A DNA stretch of 64,000 bases from Aquatica leii (taxonomy: Eukaryota > Arthropoda > Insecta > Coleoptera > Lampyridae), in NCBI GenBank assembly GCA_035610365.1, contig CM069432.1, positions 231,840,532 through 231,904,531 on the forward strand, written 5' to 3'. Positions within the stretch are counted from its first letter, which is position 1. Every line of letters starts with the position of its first letter. A program made the position numbers and the translations under genes. Below are positions 44,227 through 56,259 of this stretch, in pieces. The notes beneath the pieces were generated by a model, which saw only the letters and a list, made by a program, of their open reading frames with translations, did no database searches and was not told the origin of the DNA.

Positions 44227-45529
44227 ATTTTTGAATTTTTCCGAGCACACAACGAAGCCTGCCGAAGTGAGTGTGACGTCACCACATCCTTCGAACAATA
44301 TTATGTTAATATGATAGCCTGGCTTTATATTAATTTTCTTGTTTTTCTTGTTATTTTATGTGGTTTTATTGAGTTTTTAGTATAGATTTTCTGCTTGTAG
44401 TTGTTGTGAGTACGTAGTGTTGTTGATAAATTAAGTTTTTTTTCTGTAAAACGTAGTAGTAGCAAAATAGTTTGTATTGAACAACCTTAGTTTGCTTTAG
44501 TTGTACTAATAGTATAGTTAGAATTTTAATAGCTTTTACAATAAATACCTATAGTTCTAGTTTTAATTTGTAATTAAATTTAATCATTAGTTGAATAGTT
44601 TACGTAGGATATAATACTTCTTCGTTTAGCAGTAGTGGTAGTTATTGAATTTTTAACATCTGTAGTAATAATACTAACTGTATTAATTAGTGTGTTTATA
44701 AGTAGTTGCTACTAACAATATCACATTTTGTGCAAAAATTGATTTTTCTCTGTCCAATATAGAAGCAATTGAAATTTTCTTTAATGTTAGGCACTTTAAA
44801 TTTATTACTAATAAATTTATTAGCATGAAACCTATGAAACCTTCTTCGAAAAGCTACAACTACTGTCTTGTATATCAGCACCACAAAAAATCTAAATAAG
44901 GCGTTTGTCTCTCTTTCTAAAAGTTGCTAATAAATAAATTTTATGTTTTAAGTATAACGCTCTATTTGCATAAATATGAAGGAGAAACAACAACACCTTT
45001 ATTGAACAAAAAAATCAATTTTTACACAAAATGTGATATTGTTAGTAACAACTACTTATAAACACACTAATTAATACAGTTAGTATTATTACTAAAAATG
45101 TTAGAAATTCAATAACTACCACTACTGCTAAACGGAAAAGTATTATATCCTACCTAAATTATTTAATTAATGATTAAATTCAAATACTTATGAAAACTAG
45201 AACTATAGGTATTTATTGTGAAAGCTATTAAAATTCTAACTATACTATTAGTATAACTAAAGCAAAAACTAAGATTGTTCAATAGAAACTATTTTGCTAC
45301 TACTACGTTTTACAGAAAAAAAATTATTTATCAACACACTACGTACTCACAACAACTACAAGCAGAAAATCTATACTAAAAACTCAATAAAACCACATAA
45401 AATAACAAGAAAAACAAGAAAATTAATATAAAACCAGGCTATCATAATACTATAATATTGTTCGAAGGATGTGGTGACGTCACACTCACTTCGGCAGGCT
45501 TCGTTATGTGCTCGGAATAATTCAAAAAT
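44227..45529. repeat. 1.3-kb palindromic foldback element
   Basis: Two inverted arms of about 515 bp (44227-44747 and about 45007-45529) surround a 260-bp centre. Landmarks: ACGAAGCCTGCCGAAGTGAG at 44251 and its inverse near 45490; AACAATATCACATTTTG at 44714 and its inverse near 45031. Arms differ by scattered substitutions, so it is a single old palindrome. A TGACGTCA palindrome lies in each arm (near 44274 and 45475). No target duplication was found. A transcript would form a long hairpin RNA. Confidence 0.85.
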
Positions 45530-45751
45530 AGCAATAATTTATTTACTTATATTTCCAATTATAAATATTTGGTGGGTGTTTTTTATGTACAGCATACATA
45601 CGCGTCTTATAGGTTACCAGAAAATATACTTACTTTTTTATTTCCGTAACAGTGAATCTTCTCTATTCTAGAAAAATATATCATCGAAACTGACTTTAAG
45701 TACAGAGTTGTTATCAACTATTAGTTTGGGTCTTAAAGAGATATCAACAAG

Positions 45752-46005
45752 GAGCCTTTGTTTTTATGAATCAACGTATATCGAACAGACGGGACGCTCA
45801 ATTAAATTTAAAGTAAAAGAACCTATAGTAAACTTCAAACACCAAATAGTAACAGAATTAACAGTGCCCGAACACGTTTAAAACAGACAAACCCCAAACT
45901 TTGAAAAAACAAAAGTTTGTTACGAGAAGCTCGGGTTTCTAGAGTTGAGATGTCAAAATAAAAAGTTCCACCAGTCTTCTCATAACCAAACAAAGCAACG
46001 GCCAG
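45752..46005 (+). pseudogene. Second Penelope-like GIY-YIG fragment
   Basis: LCFYESTYIEQTGRSIKFKV, then NFKHQIVTELTVPEHV, a stop, and NFEKTKVCYEKLGFLELR. This is the YIG half of the endonuclease with Y-I-E in place of Y-I-G, and a readable C-terminal tail. It is on the same strand as the RT pieces at 40893-42319 and could be the end of that element, separated by the palindrome and other sequence. Confidence 0.65.
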
Positions 46006-48849
46006 CACAGCTTATTCGGAGAGGGATCGCAGGCTTTGTTATGTGTGATTATAACGTGAATCTAAAAAAAGGGAGACCGTCTAACTCGCCTCGTAGTAAG
46101 AAGAATAAGTAACATTACACAAATAATAACACCGAATATATATATGTTTATTATATCACAGAAGTTGAAACAATTATAGAAATGTAAATTCTTGAAAACA
46201 TTTACACGCAGGTTGACTAACTTAGAAATTGTGCAGAGTGGCGAGCAACACACCGTGTAACAAACTGCCCTTGTCGGACTAGATGATTATATACAAATAG
46301 CGTCTAACTGGATAAATACATATACTTAAGTCGTAAACAAATCAAGCAAATTAAGCCTTCGAGATTCGATGTGCACGAACGATAAACTCGCGAAGCGCAA
46401 AAATACAATTAATTGTGTTAAGTTAACATGCACGTACGGTCCTCAACGACCTAGTCCCCGAAACACAAATAACAAATTTAAAGTACTCACAAGCTGGACC
46501 TCACTCGGACTGTTAGCTAACCTCCGAACTTGGTGCATCTAAAAAATATTATTAAACCCAGATCGGAACGGGTATATACGTTTAACACAAATAAAAAAGA
46601 TTTGTTTATCATCCAATTATTACGAACGTAAGTGCGCAGCGTTTCACTGTGACTTAATCCATTAAAGTTTCCATATTTGTCTTCGTAAAAGAAAGGTCCT
46701 GGCGGTTATCAACCTTTGTCGGTGGATGTGATAAGGACGTATCAATACTTCGACGTCATGGAATATTCCAAATAAGACCACCTGTTGGTTATCTTGACTG
46801 ATAACGCAGAACAATTGGTGACTACCAAAATCCGCTATAGAAAATTAGTAGGTGTCAATTTAAACCCTCAATAAAGAAAATTGTATACCACTTACCCCGT
46901 TTCAACCTTCCACAAATAACCGCGTTATAAATTTGCAGCGTGACACAATTTAACGGTGAAGGTTAACCCTGGCATACAAGTAAAATGAACTCGACAAAGA
47001 TTTAATGTCAAATGAACTCCGAGTAGGCAGTCGCAATTGTGACAGTCTGACGCAAGAGCAGCAAGATCCTGACAAGTTTCATAATATCTACCAAGACATT
47101 TTCCCTACTCGCGAATTAAACTACTAATTTCTTATTTTAACGTTACAGTTGGCTAGAATTCTTATTTACTTTTTTAGGCTAATTTTCAAAGCTGTAGAAA
47201 TAAAAAAACACTTAACGAGGACAGAGTAGAAAGTCTAAATCTTAGCTACCAGTATTACAATAACATCCAAATAAAAAATCAACATTTGTTACAAAGACAC
47301 AAGCACTTTCCTCCAGGTAATGTCAGCCATGCGATAACAAAAATAAATTAAAAGTTTGTTTATCACAACGCTCAACGTAAATAGTATAAAGCACCGTCAA
47401 TAATACCTTTTCCATAAGTGACAATTAGCGTTCTGAAGATGCAAGCTCCAATGTCTTTCAAAACGTCAGTTTATTTGAGTTCATAAACGATGAAAGGGCA
47501 AAGACTAAGTTCAACTTGTTTTGGGTTATAAGCAGAAACTAGAAACTATATAGTCTGGGTGACAACGCCGTTTTTAACTAAAATAAAGTAACTTTTGTTA
47601 CATTTTTAGAACCGCTGTAAACAATGTTACAAACCTTTAAAATATTTATTTTATTGTTGACTCTTTCCGAAAAAATTATTTAATTTTAAAAATGCGGCAC
47701 TGTCTCTGTTTTACTGTTTAAATTTAATCAACTACAAATTTACAAAGTCAAACAACCAACGATGATTATAACAAATTACAAAAATTCCACAGCAGTTTCT
47801 TCAGTTTTTTCAAATATAACACCTTGTATAACTTTTTATTAATAAATTATTCAACTATGCTATTTACTTTCCTATCTTTGGTCCTTTAAAAGCAAATTTT
47901 AAAAAGCTTTTTTTTATGTAATGCGGTTCAAAATCGTCAAATTAAAAAAAACAACCATTGAAGAGCTTAGTTGATAAACATGTTTGTTACAAATTGTTAA
48001 AATTAAAAAAAAAGTACTTTAAAGTTTACTTCTTGCTATTTTTGTGTAGTTTGCATAACCGGTATTTTTATTGCAGTCTTTCGCAGATGTATGTAAGGTT
48101 TAAAAAATACTAACTATAATACACATCTTCAATGTTTTACAAGTAGTTCATCACGTTAGTGGATAAAGTTGTCATGTGCATCAATGCTTAATAATGATCA
48201 AACTTTTTCACAGTATGAATAAAATGTTAAGGTACAAGTATGAATATAAAACACACAACAAATACCAAACAAGATGTATTTAACAAACAAAAACAGAAAG
48301 ATACGATTCTTAAAAACCTCGTTTTTCTAATTCTTTTAAATAACTAATTTGTAAAAAATTGTAACAGAATTTTATTTTTTGCTGATGTAAGTTTAGCTCC
48401 CATTTTATGGGTCTTTTCCAAATTAATTATCTCTAATCCATACTATCACCGGGACACCACGACTCTTCTTAAACAAGTCGACTGAAATTCTAAGTCATGC
48501 TAGTAACACGATTATATTTTCCGCTCTTCACTATAATTTAACGATTTTGGTCCGGAAGAAATATGGTTTTGTATTTTCTCAAGTTTTTTTCGGTTCCTTC
48601 TAAATCTGTGTCACTATCAAGATATGAATCTCCTATTTTTAAATTAAATCTTAAGCTTAAATCCCTTTATGTGAAATATTGGTAAAGGAATAGCATGATT
48701 GAATTTTTGTTCTAGCCAGAACAAGAATCTGACTAGATAATGAGGTGGTTGATTCCCCGAGGATTCAAACAGGGTTAATAAACAGCTTGCCACCTCTTTA
48801 TTCCCACGTCAAACAACGTCTTTAATCTACCTGAAAAATTTAAGACTAG
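46006..48849. other. 2.8 kb without a recognised gene
   Basis: 46300-47150 is less AT-rich than its surroundings and might be an LTR or MITE, but I could not define ends. The remainder is AT-rich. Open frames here are short and unlike known proteins. Confidence 0.4.
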
Positions 48850-49577
48850 CATTTTTGAAGTTTGTTATTATGTGCACCCTCAGGTTGTAAAACTATATTT
48901 GCCTAAAATAGAAAACTTTAGTAATAGTTAGTTTTGGTAAAGACATAGTTTGTTGTAAGTCAAGCGTAAGATAAGCAATGTTATTTTTTTCTTTTGATAA
49001 TTCCCAGTCGAGTTTTGGTAAATCAAACGTTTCTCGATAGTTTGTTACGTAAATTTCATTTATCTCTCCTAATTTGCTTTTTGAATGACTAAAAAGTATG
49101 TTAAAATATGTGATGGTAAGTGCACTTTGCAACTTTAAAACGACCTGGTTTGCCAACTCCAACACATTTTAACAGTTAAGCGGGAGAACGCTACAGCCAA
49201 TTTTGATCGGTTTTTGAATGTGATTGATTTTTCCTTTACTAGTCTGGAAAAGAAATGACAATGTTGTTTTATAGACTCTCACATTGTTACACTCTTATCC
49301 CTGCACAACATTCTAAAATCAAAGATTTTTCCTTTGAATGCCTTTACTTTTTGAAATTATTTTTAATACCACTGATCTCGTTACAAGGCTGATCTAACTG
49401 GATATTGCAAATTTTATTTGAGAACCGTGTATTCTCGCCATCATTTTTAGCAAATCTTTGACGATTTCTTCCATCAGCATTATAATTATCTGAATCGGAT
49501 GAACTTGACTTACTCTTTGGAAAATATTTATCGCCACTGGTATCAACATCTGACACAAAATCTAAAGAAAATAACAT
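48850..49577 (-). pseudogene. Broken gene of an unnamed insect repeat family
   Basis: Right part (49344-49577) begins MLFSLDFVSDVD and has an S/D-rich stretch (SKSSSSDSDN), a typical acidic N-terminus. Left part (48893-49165) reads LPKLDWELSKEKNNIAYLTL then DLQQTMSLPKLTITKVFYFR, then Q-I-stop, and after the stop FYNLRVH. Many insect genomes contain multicopy uncharacterised proteins with a similar D-L-Q-x-x-L-x-x-P-x-L, R-Q-L-W-x-Y-N pattern; here the W codon has become TAG. I do not know the function and suspect a transposon-borne protein. Confidence 0.5.
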
Positions 49578-51990
49578 TTTTTAATTTGGAATTATTATTA
49601 CAATAGTATATTATCTTATAAGGAGCTACTGTGTCAATTTTCGCAACGAACTACAGATTAGCCATGAAAATTGAATTAGCTGCAAATAAAATATGCATTT
49701 TTTTCCAAACGTAGAAATGCTACTTCCAAATATTATATTAATAAATAAATAAGTAAAGACTAATTTGTTGTCTAATAAATTACAAACGTTTGAAATTGTA
49801 TCTAGTGTACTGGACAGTTGTTGCTAAGAAATTTTTTTGGTTAATCCGTTTTCTCTAACTAGTCAGGTAAAAAACACTTTTTCTTACAATTTAGTGTTTA
49901 CTTGAAGTTAGTCATTGACTTTACGACGCCATTTAATGAGTACCGTGTTTGTCACTTCTGTTCAAGTCGTCATTTTTTTTTACGTAGCACCACATGTCAC
50001 TTCCAAATGTGGGTCACGATCATCTATATATAAGCGTTGGGCGCCCTTTTGGTGGGTCAGGAACATTCGGATAAAAAAAAATCTAAAATGAAGCATCAAA
50101 CCTATAATTAACTACTATAGGATGTGCATATGCGACTGATACCTTTACTACAAACTCCGTTTTTTTACTTGTAATAATTTAATTGTAATCTTTTACTTTT
50201 TTTAGATTTCGTAAGTCACTAATTTGATACGTTTTTTTTAGTTAGCTTAATTGCAGGTGAGTCTGTGGGAAAACGTTTTCTTAAGATTAACAATAGATTT
50301 GGGTAAGTCAAATGTGTGCTTTTTACGAAACTTGTTTGCTTATAACTTCGATAATTTTTACAGCGATTTGTTTGCTATCACTAGTAGTCTTAACTTAAAT
50401 TGTTATCCCATGCTGATATGTAAATAGTTAATTATCATTGTTAATTTAATTAAACCACAAAGAATTTAAATGTGCATGCCATTAAAATTTACTGCACAGA
50501 GTACTGTGAGTTGTCGATGCTTCTGACGTTCTTATAACTAACGTTGTACCTGCAATCAAACTAAACAACTTCTTCTAATTCTATTTATACGTTATTATTG
50601 TAAGGTAATTAAATCGAATTTGATGTTGACGATTAGGTTTATTTCTTCGTTCCTCCAACTTCACGGTACCTTAAGAATTTTAATGTTAAATTCAAACTTT
50701 CTGTACTGATCTAACAGAAACTGTATAAATTTTCTTAAATACACTGCTACAAACTTTTTCTTTTAATGGGCGCCAGATCTCGTCTTGCAAATACAGTTTC
50801 GGTTCGATCATTACAGGAGACACGAAGCTTGTACTAAAATTTTTAGGTCCGTAAAATTGGTGGCAAGAAGAAATTAACTAAATAAAGTTTACATCAAATT
50901 TGATTTAATTGTTTTAGGATAATAACATATAAATGAAGGTAGAATCAACAACAATTAAGTTTCAAATTTGGTAGCTACACAATAAGTAGTTTAGTTTAAT
51001 TAAGTGTATAACGTCATTTATAAGAACGCTGGAAGCATCGGCAACTCACAATACATTTGTTCAATAATTGTGAATGACAAGAACATATAACTTTTTATTA
51101 TTAATTAAAGCAAGAATGATAATTAATCGTAGTAATAATAAAAAACAACCCGTTGTAAAAATTACCGAAGTTAAAAGCAACCAATTTGTGAGAAACACCG
51201 TAGTGACATTAAATAATAATCAAATTTGACTTACCTAAATTCGGTGTTAATCTTAAAAAAAGGTTTCCCAATGGCTCACCTGTAATTAAACTAACCAAAA
51301 AATCGTGTCAATCTAGTGACTCACAAAAACTTGATTTTCTACAACTAAGTACAAGTTAACATTTATAAAAAGAAGAAAGATGAATTTCATCGTATACTGT
51401 TTACGTGTGTAATTTTCTTAAAGGTGGTGTTAAATTTCCATGCCTCGTAGTAAAGGAATCAGTCGCATTTGTACATCGTATAGGAGATAATTACGTGTTT
51501 GATGCTTTGCTTTTAAAAATATTTCCTCAATCGATTTAAATGTTCCTAACCCCCAAAGGAGTGCTTAAAGGTTTTAACTCTTAGGTGTAAATGATCGTGA
51601 TCCCCACTTGAAGGGTTATATACGGTTAGAATTTTCAAAAAATCGTTTTTTTTTAAATTTTATTTTCTTAATGTGCATATAATTAAGAAAACATACAGAA
51701 AATTTCATATCGTTCCGGTGAATATTTTCGAAGTTACACGCAAATTTGAAAAGGCGTTTCAGAGTGCTTGAAAGTACAAGCCCGGAGCGGCAGCGCTTAC
51801 CTGGAACGCTGTCCCTTTTATGCACCTGCCTATTGTAAATGTTCCCTTTTAATGTATTCAGATGCGTAAAACAACAGTGTGTTATTGTTTTTTTTATACC
51901 TGAAAGGTAAATTTTTCTTTTTCTTTTCCCAAACTGGAAAATATTTAAGAGTGGTACTCAGTATAAGCAGCTAAGCCAAGTAGTAAACTT
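49578..51990. other. Region without ORFs; possible LTR remnant around 50.0-50.3 kb
   Basis: A TATATATAAG box at 50025-50034 is followed about 30 bases later by TCAG. The stretch 50205-50310 resembles 59663-59785 in the leader of the gypsy relic near 60 kb (both have GAAAACGTTTTCTT and then GATTTGGGTAAGTC or close to it). This could be a solo LTR, but no boundaries were found. Otherwise AT-rich and empty. Confidence 0.35.
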
Positions 51991-52025
51991 GTGAGTTCGT
52001 TCATATTTTTTTCTGTAATTTTTTC

Positions 52026-53705
52026 GTGAAAACAGCTGAAACGGATGAAAGTAGTTTCAGTGCCTCGGCGAAAAAATTTAAAGAACAAGAGGAAATCTCA
52101 GTTCCGCGTGATCCGTCTGTTGAGTATCGCATTTTAAATTTTATAACAGTGTTTGCAGCAATTTCTGAATATGTGAAATGTAAGATCTGTGACGGAAATG
52201 TTAAGTTTCAAACTGCTTCTGAACGAAGACTTGGTTTTAAAATTGTTTTGCTGTGTGATAAGTGTGCAGATCGTAACATAAATTCTAGTCCTTTTGTCGG
52301 GCACTCTTATGAAATAAATCGACGATTTTTATTTGTCATGAGAGTCCTCGGATTAGGGTTAAAAAGTGCAGCCAAATTTTGTGGATCAATGGACATGCCA
52401 GCTTTTATATCACAGCTCACTTACTATTTAATAATGAATAATATTCACGCCAGTGTAAAAACAGCCACCGAAAACCTTTTTCAACAGGCTTGTACTGAAG
52501 AAAAAAAATTGACTTCCAAACATCAAGGTGATAAACATTCGACAGAATTAACTGTATCTGGCGATGAAACATGGAAAAAGCGAGGGTTTACTTCCTTCTA
52601 CGGTGTGGTGTCATTGATCGGATACTATTCTAGTAAAATAATTGATATTTTTGTAAAAAGTGCCTACTGCAAACTGTGTGAAACTTGGAGGAAGAAACTC
52701 GATTCCGAAGAATATAATGAATGGTAATGCAGAACATGAAAATACTTGCACTGCAAATCATTCTGGTTTTTCTGGGAAAATGGAAGTAAATTCAGTCGTC
52801 AAAATGTTCCAACGTTCATTGCAAAAACTTGGAGTCATGTACAAAAATTACATCGAAAACGGTGACTCCAAAACGTACTCGGGAATTTTAAAGGCTGCAC
52901 CTTACGGTGATCAAAAGTTGTGAAAAAAGAATGTATTGGACACGTACAGAAACGATTGGGCACGCGACTCCGAGATTGTGTCAAAAAAAATTTTGAAACA
53001 GTTGAATACAAAAAAGGAAAAAAATACAAAAAAAACTCTCGGTAGAAAAGGCAAACTTACTGGAAAGATGATCGATAAGTTGAAAGTTTATTATGGCTTA
53101 GCAATAAGGAGAAATTGTGATTCCTTTAAAAAATGTATAATGCTATCTGGGCCACATATCATTATTGTTCAACTGACGAAAAACCTGAACACGATAAGTG
53201 CCCGGACGGACCAGACTCATGGTGCAGCTGGCAGAGGGCTGCAGCTGCTAATCAATTATCCACTTTCGAACATGATTATGAGCCATTACCAGAAGATGTT
53301 GCTGTGGATATCAGCAGTGAGAATTTATTAGAAAGATGTGTAGGTGGTTTTAACCAAAGCAACAACGAGAGATACAATTACCTGATTTGGAAAATCTCTC
53401 CCAAAATTGTTCCTGCCGGTTCGAAAACTGTAGAAATCGCTGCATACATAGCTGCCGGCATATTTAATGAAGGAATGGTATCACTATTGTATTATATGAA
53501 GGCAATAGGAATTACACTTGGGCCCAATGCGCATTCATATGCCGAAAAAAAAGATGAGCAGCGCGTGAATATTTCTGATCTCAGAGCGCGTGAGAGCACC
53601 CGAGATGGAAGAATGGCCCGCAGACAACATCAGTTCGAGTTATTAGAAGCTGCCGAAACGGCGGAGGGTGTATTATTTGGTCCTGGAATAGACGACTACA
53701 TGTAA
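52026..53705 (+). pseudogene. Mutator-like transposase with frameshifts
   Basis: About 560 codons of a Mutator-like transposase (family known from many animals) spread over two frames. 52026-52727: KCKICDGNVKF zinc-binding segment, GLGLKSAAKFCGSMDMPAF, and VSGDETWKKRGFTSFYGVVS with the first catalytic D. About 52728-52912: HENTCTANHSGFSGKMEV and YIENGDSKTYSGIL with the second D. About 52913-53020: KKECIGHVQKRLGTRLRD. About 53021-53130: LGRKGKLTGKMIDKLKVYYG and LAIRRNCDS. 53131-53705: WATYHYCSTDEKPEHDKCP, GPDSWCSWQRA, LERCVGGFNQSNNERYNYLI with the likely catalytic E, and GITLGPNAHSY. Frame switches occur near 52725, 52913, 53020 and 53130. The first frame opens without ATG. Terminal repeats not found. 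Confidence 0.82.
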
Positions 53706-54379
53706 GTTAAAAAAAGTTAATCCTATGTAAAGTGCTTTTCAAACTTTAAACGCGTTTTTCTCAAAATGGTGTGTTCAAAGTCGGTGACCAACATTACTCG
53801 AAAATGGCTAAACCGATTAGTCTCAAATTTTACACGAGCTTCTTAAATATATTTTTTAGTAATTAATTTTTTTCACCAATAAATATTTTTTTTTATAAAC
53901 AATTTAAGGCCGAAATTTTGGTCAAAAATCGATTTTTTTTTGAGAAACCGCCATTTTGTCAAAATATTTTATTTTGCTTATTCCTTCGATTAATGACTAG
54001 ATTTAACTTTAACGAAATCTCTTTGGTTTTTTAATTTTAGAGGATATCCAGTTCAGAGATATAGTGGTCACCGCAAAACGTCTTTTTTGAGAGGAGCTCC
54101 CGGAGATCAGCTGTAGCTCCTTTCCAAATAAATATTTTTACTGATACAAAGTCTTAAAATACAGTTAAAAGATACCATAATTGTGTACAAATTTTTAGAT
54201 CAATAAATTTAAGTTTTCTCTGAAAAAATTCTGGAAAATTCGTTTTTTTTTCGACAGAACGATCGTCGTTAGATGGCGTCAAAAAGTGAATGATCAACAA
54301 GTAACGACAATATACAAGATAGCGCAGTTTTAATTTAGTAACAGCTTATCAAGAAAATTAATAAAAATTCTAGAAAAAT
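53706..54379. other. No gene; probable 3' part of the Mutator-like element
   Basis: Contains long T-runs (CGATTTTTTTTTGAG near 53930, TTCGTTTTTTTTTCG near 54240) and conserved-looking TAAACCGATTAGTCTC. May include the 3' end of the Mutator-like element; I could not match it to a left end. Confidence 0.4.
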
Positions 54380-54652
54380 GTAAATTCTAAAAACATGAAA
54401 CAACACCGTATTAAACCTAAAAAAACAAGAGAAGCGTCCAAAAGTCCAGAACGAGTTGAGCAAAACAGACAAAAATTAATATCATCTAGTCATGCACTAA
54501 AAAATCACTATTTTGATGGCATCGCTAAAAAAACATTTTCACAGCGTTTACCTTAATGTGAAGATCAATGGAAAAAGTGCTCAATTACTGATAAACAAGG
54601 AAGCGACACAGACCATTATTAGTTTGAAAAATTAAATACTCGATCATAAAGT
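54380..54652 (+). pseudogene. Old gypsy: gag-protease junction, left of the solo LTR
   Basis: Readable in broken frames: KKTREASKSPERVEQNRQK-like sequence, then LNVKINGKSAQLLINKEATQ, a protease N-terminus in which the D-T-G has decayed to N-K-E. It ends at the AAGT target site of the LTR at 54653. Confidence 0.6.
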
Positions 54653-56259
54653 TGTAACACCCCGGTGGCTCACAGTCTCGTCGTTGGATTTAAAACGTTA
54701 TTAATTTGAACACAATTAACATAAATTTATTCTACAAACTAAAAATGTAATTATTACAATAAATATCTACAGGCGATGTAGTTTTATTTCCTCGTATAAC
54801 AAATAAACTTATTTTATTGATATTATTAATTTCGGGCTTCGCTAGAATGCGGCCTACCACTTTATGCGAAATTGAGAATAGTTGAATGCGGCCTACACAA
54901 CTCGTATCTAACCTTAAAAAACGTACTTTTCCTGCAAGAAAATGATTAAACGCAAATGGCGTGGTTGGAATCCTTTTGAAAACTGCTATAAATCAAGTTA
55001 ATTACAGGCCGGAAAATTATTCAGGTACGGTAGTTAATAAAGGTTAAAGACAGGTATAATTAATTAAGTATTTCAGGTAATACACTGCTACGGTTAACGG
55101 GGTTTAATTTTGAAGTTACGGCGGGTTGACCACTGGTGTCTATTAATTACAAAGTTTTATACGAATAGAACACGGCAGAATTCGATTACGTTATTAGTAT
55201 TAAGGGTTGTTGCGGTTTAGTTATACTATCAAACGAAAACTTCGGCAAATTCAGGTGAGTATTTCGAAACTGACTTATTGATTTAAAATGATTAATTTTA
55301 GACCTCAGCCCGAAGCCAAAACGTAGCGATGCTAAACGTATTGAAATACTTTAAACCAGCCTGGCTTGAGTAGTATTTCAACGCGCCAACCTCAACTACG
55401 TTAAGGGTTGAAAGTAACTGGAGATTTAGTTTACGCTTGACAAATCCTACACCAGCCTGGCGCAAGTGATTTGTCACTTCACTAACGGACTGCGGTTCGG
55501 TTTTAACAAATACTACACGGTGAAACGGGAAGCTTGTGGTCAACTCAAGGGAGAGCGTTTTGACGTAACAGGGTTCTGATACAAAACGGAAAATTGAATA
55601 CAAAAATCGTGAGAGTAGCAGGGTTCGAAACGGGTCGGTATGAGTTCAGAAGGTCCGGGTACAATAGCAGGTTTCGGTTAATCGGTGCTCACAATTATAC
55701 AGTATCAGGATCGGTTCGGAAAAGAGTTAGCCGGGTACAAAAGCATTCGGTAGCAAAATAAGAATCGGATAAACACAGGTCGGGTTTCACCAGGACTAGG
55801 TCTTGGAAAAGAGGCTCTACCAGGAACGGGTCTCGGCAGAGAGAGAGGTTCTACCAAAAACGGGTCTCGGCAGAGAGAGAGGTTCTACCAGGAACGGGTC
55901 TCGGCAGAGAGAGAGGTTCTACCAGAAACGGGTCTCGGCAGAGAGAGAGGTTCTACCAGAAACGGGTCTCGGCAGAGAGAGAGGTTCTACCAGGAACGGG
56001 TCTCGGCAGAGAGAGAGGTTCTACCAGAAACGGGTCTCGGCAGAGAGAGAGGTTCTAGCAGGAACGGGTCTCGGCAGCGTTGACGGCGGCTTTTATTGTG
56101 TGTTTCGTTCCGGTTGAATGATTATTCGGCAGGGGAGAGTCGCGCGCTTTGAGGCGGTAGAGGTGGTCCGCAGCCGAGGGTCCAAAGCTCACGCGTAATT
56201 GAAACAAATTTATATACAATTTTTAAAACAATTACGGCCACCTCTGCCGTTTCGTTACA
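54653..56259 (+). mobile_element. Solo LTR, 1607 bp
   Basis: Bounded by TGTAACACCCCGG on the left and GTTTCGTTACA on the right, with a 4-bp duplication AAGT (54649-54652 and 56260-56263). It has no internal coding region and lies inside a gypsy protease gene whose frame continues across once it and one AAGT are removed. A solo LTR forms by recombination between the two LTRs of a full element. The orientation is not proven. It carries a 34-bp tandem array. Confidence 0.82.
55814..56078 (+). repeat. 34-bp tandem repeat array, about 8 copies
   Basis: Units start at 55814, 55848, 55882, 55916, 55950, 55984, 56018 and 56052; each reads GTTCTACCAGGAACGGGTCT and on to a GAGAGAGAG run. Copies differ at few positions (GGAAC, AAAAC and GAAAC alternate), so spread is recent. 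GC-rich against the AT-rich surroundings. Confidence 0.95.

Noticed and set aside
44696..44884. Frame with FYIGQ, possible GIY-YIG
   Set aside because: No GIY motif or downstream arginine/histidine pattern, and it straddles the arm-centre border of the palindrome.
46062..46253. Minus-strand 63-codon frame with hydrophobic middle
   Set aside because: No homology and no gene context; probably chance.
55803..56117. 105-codon open frame
   Set aside because: It is only a reading of the 34-bp tandem array, which is open in all frames; no evidence of a gene.
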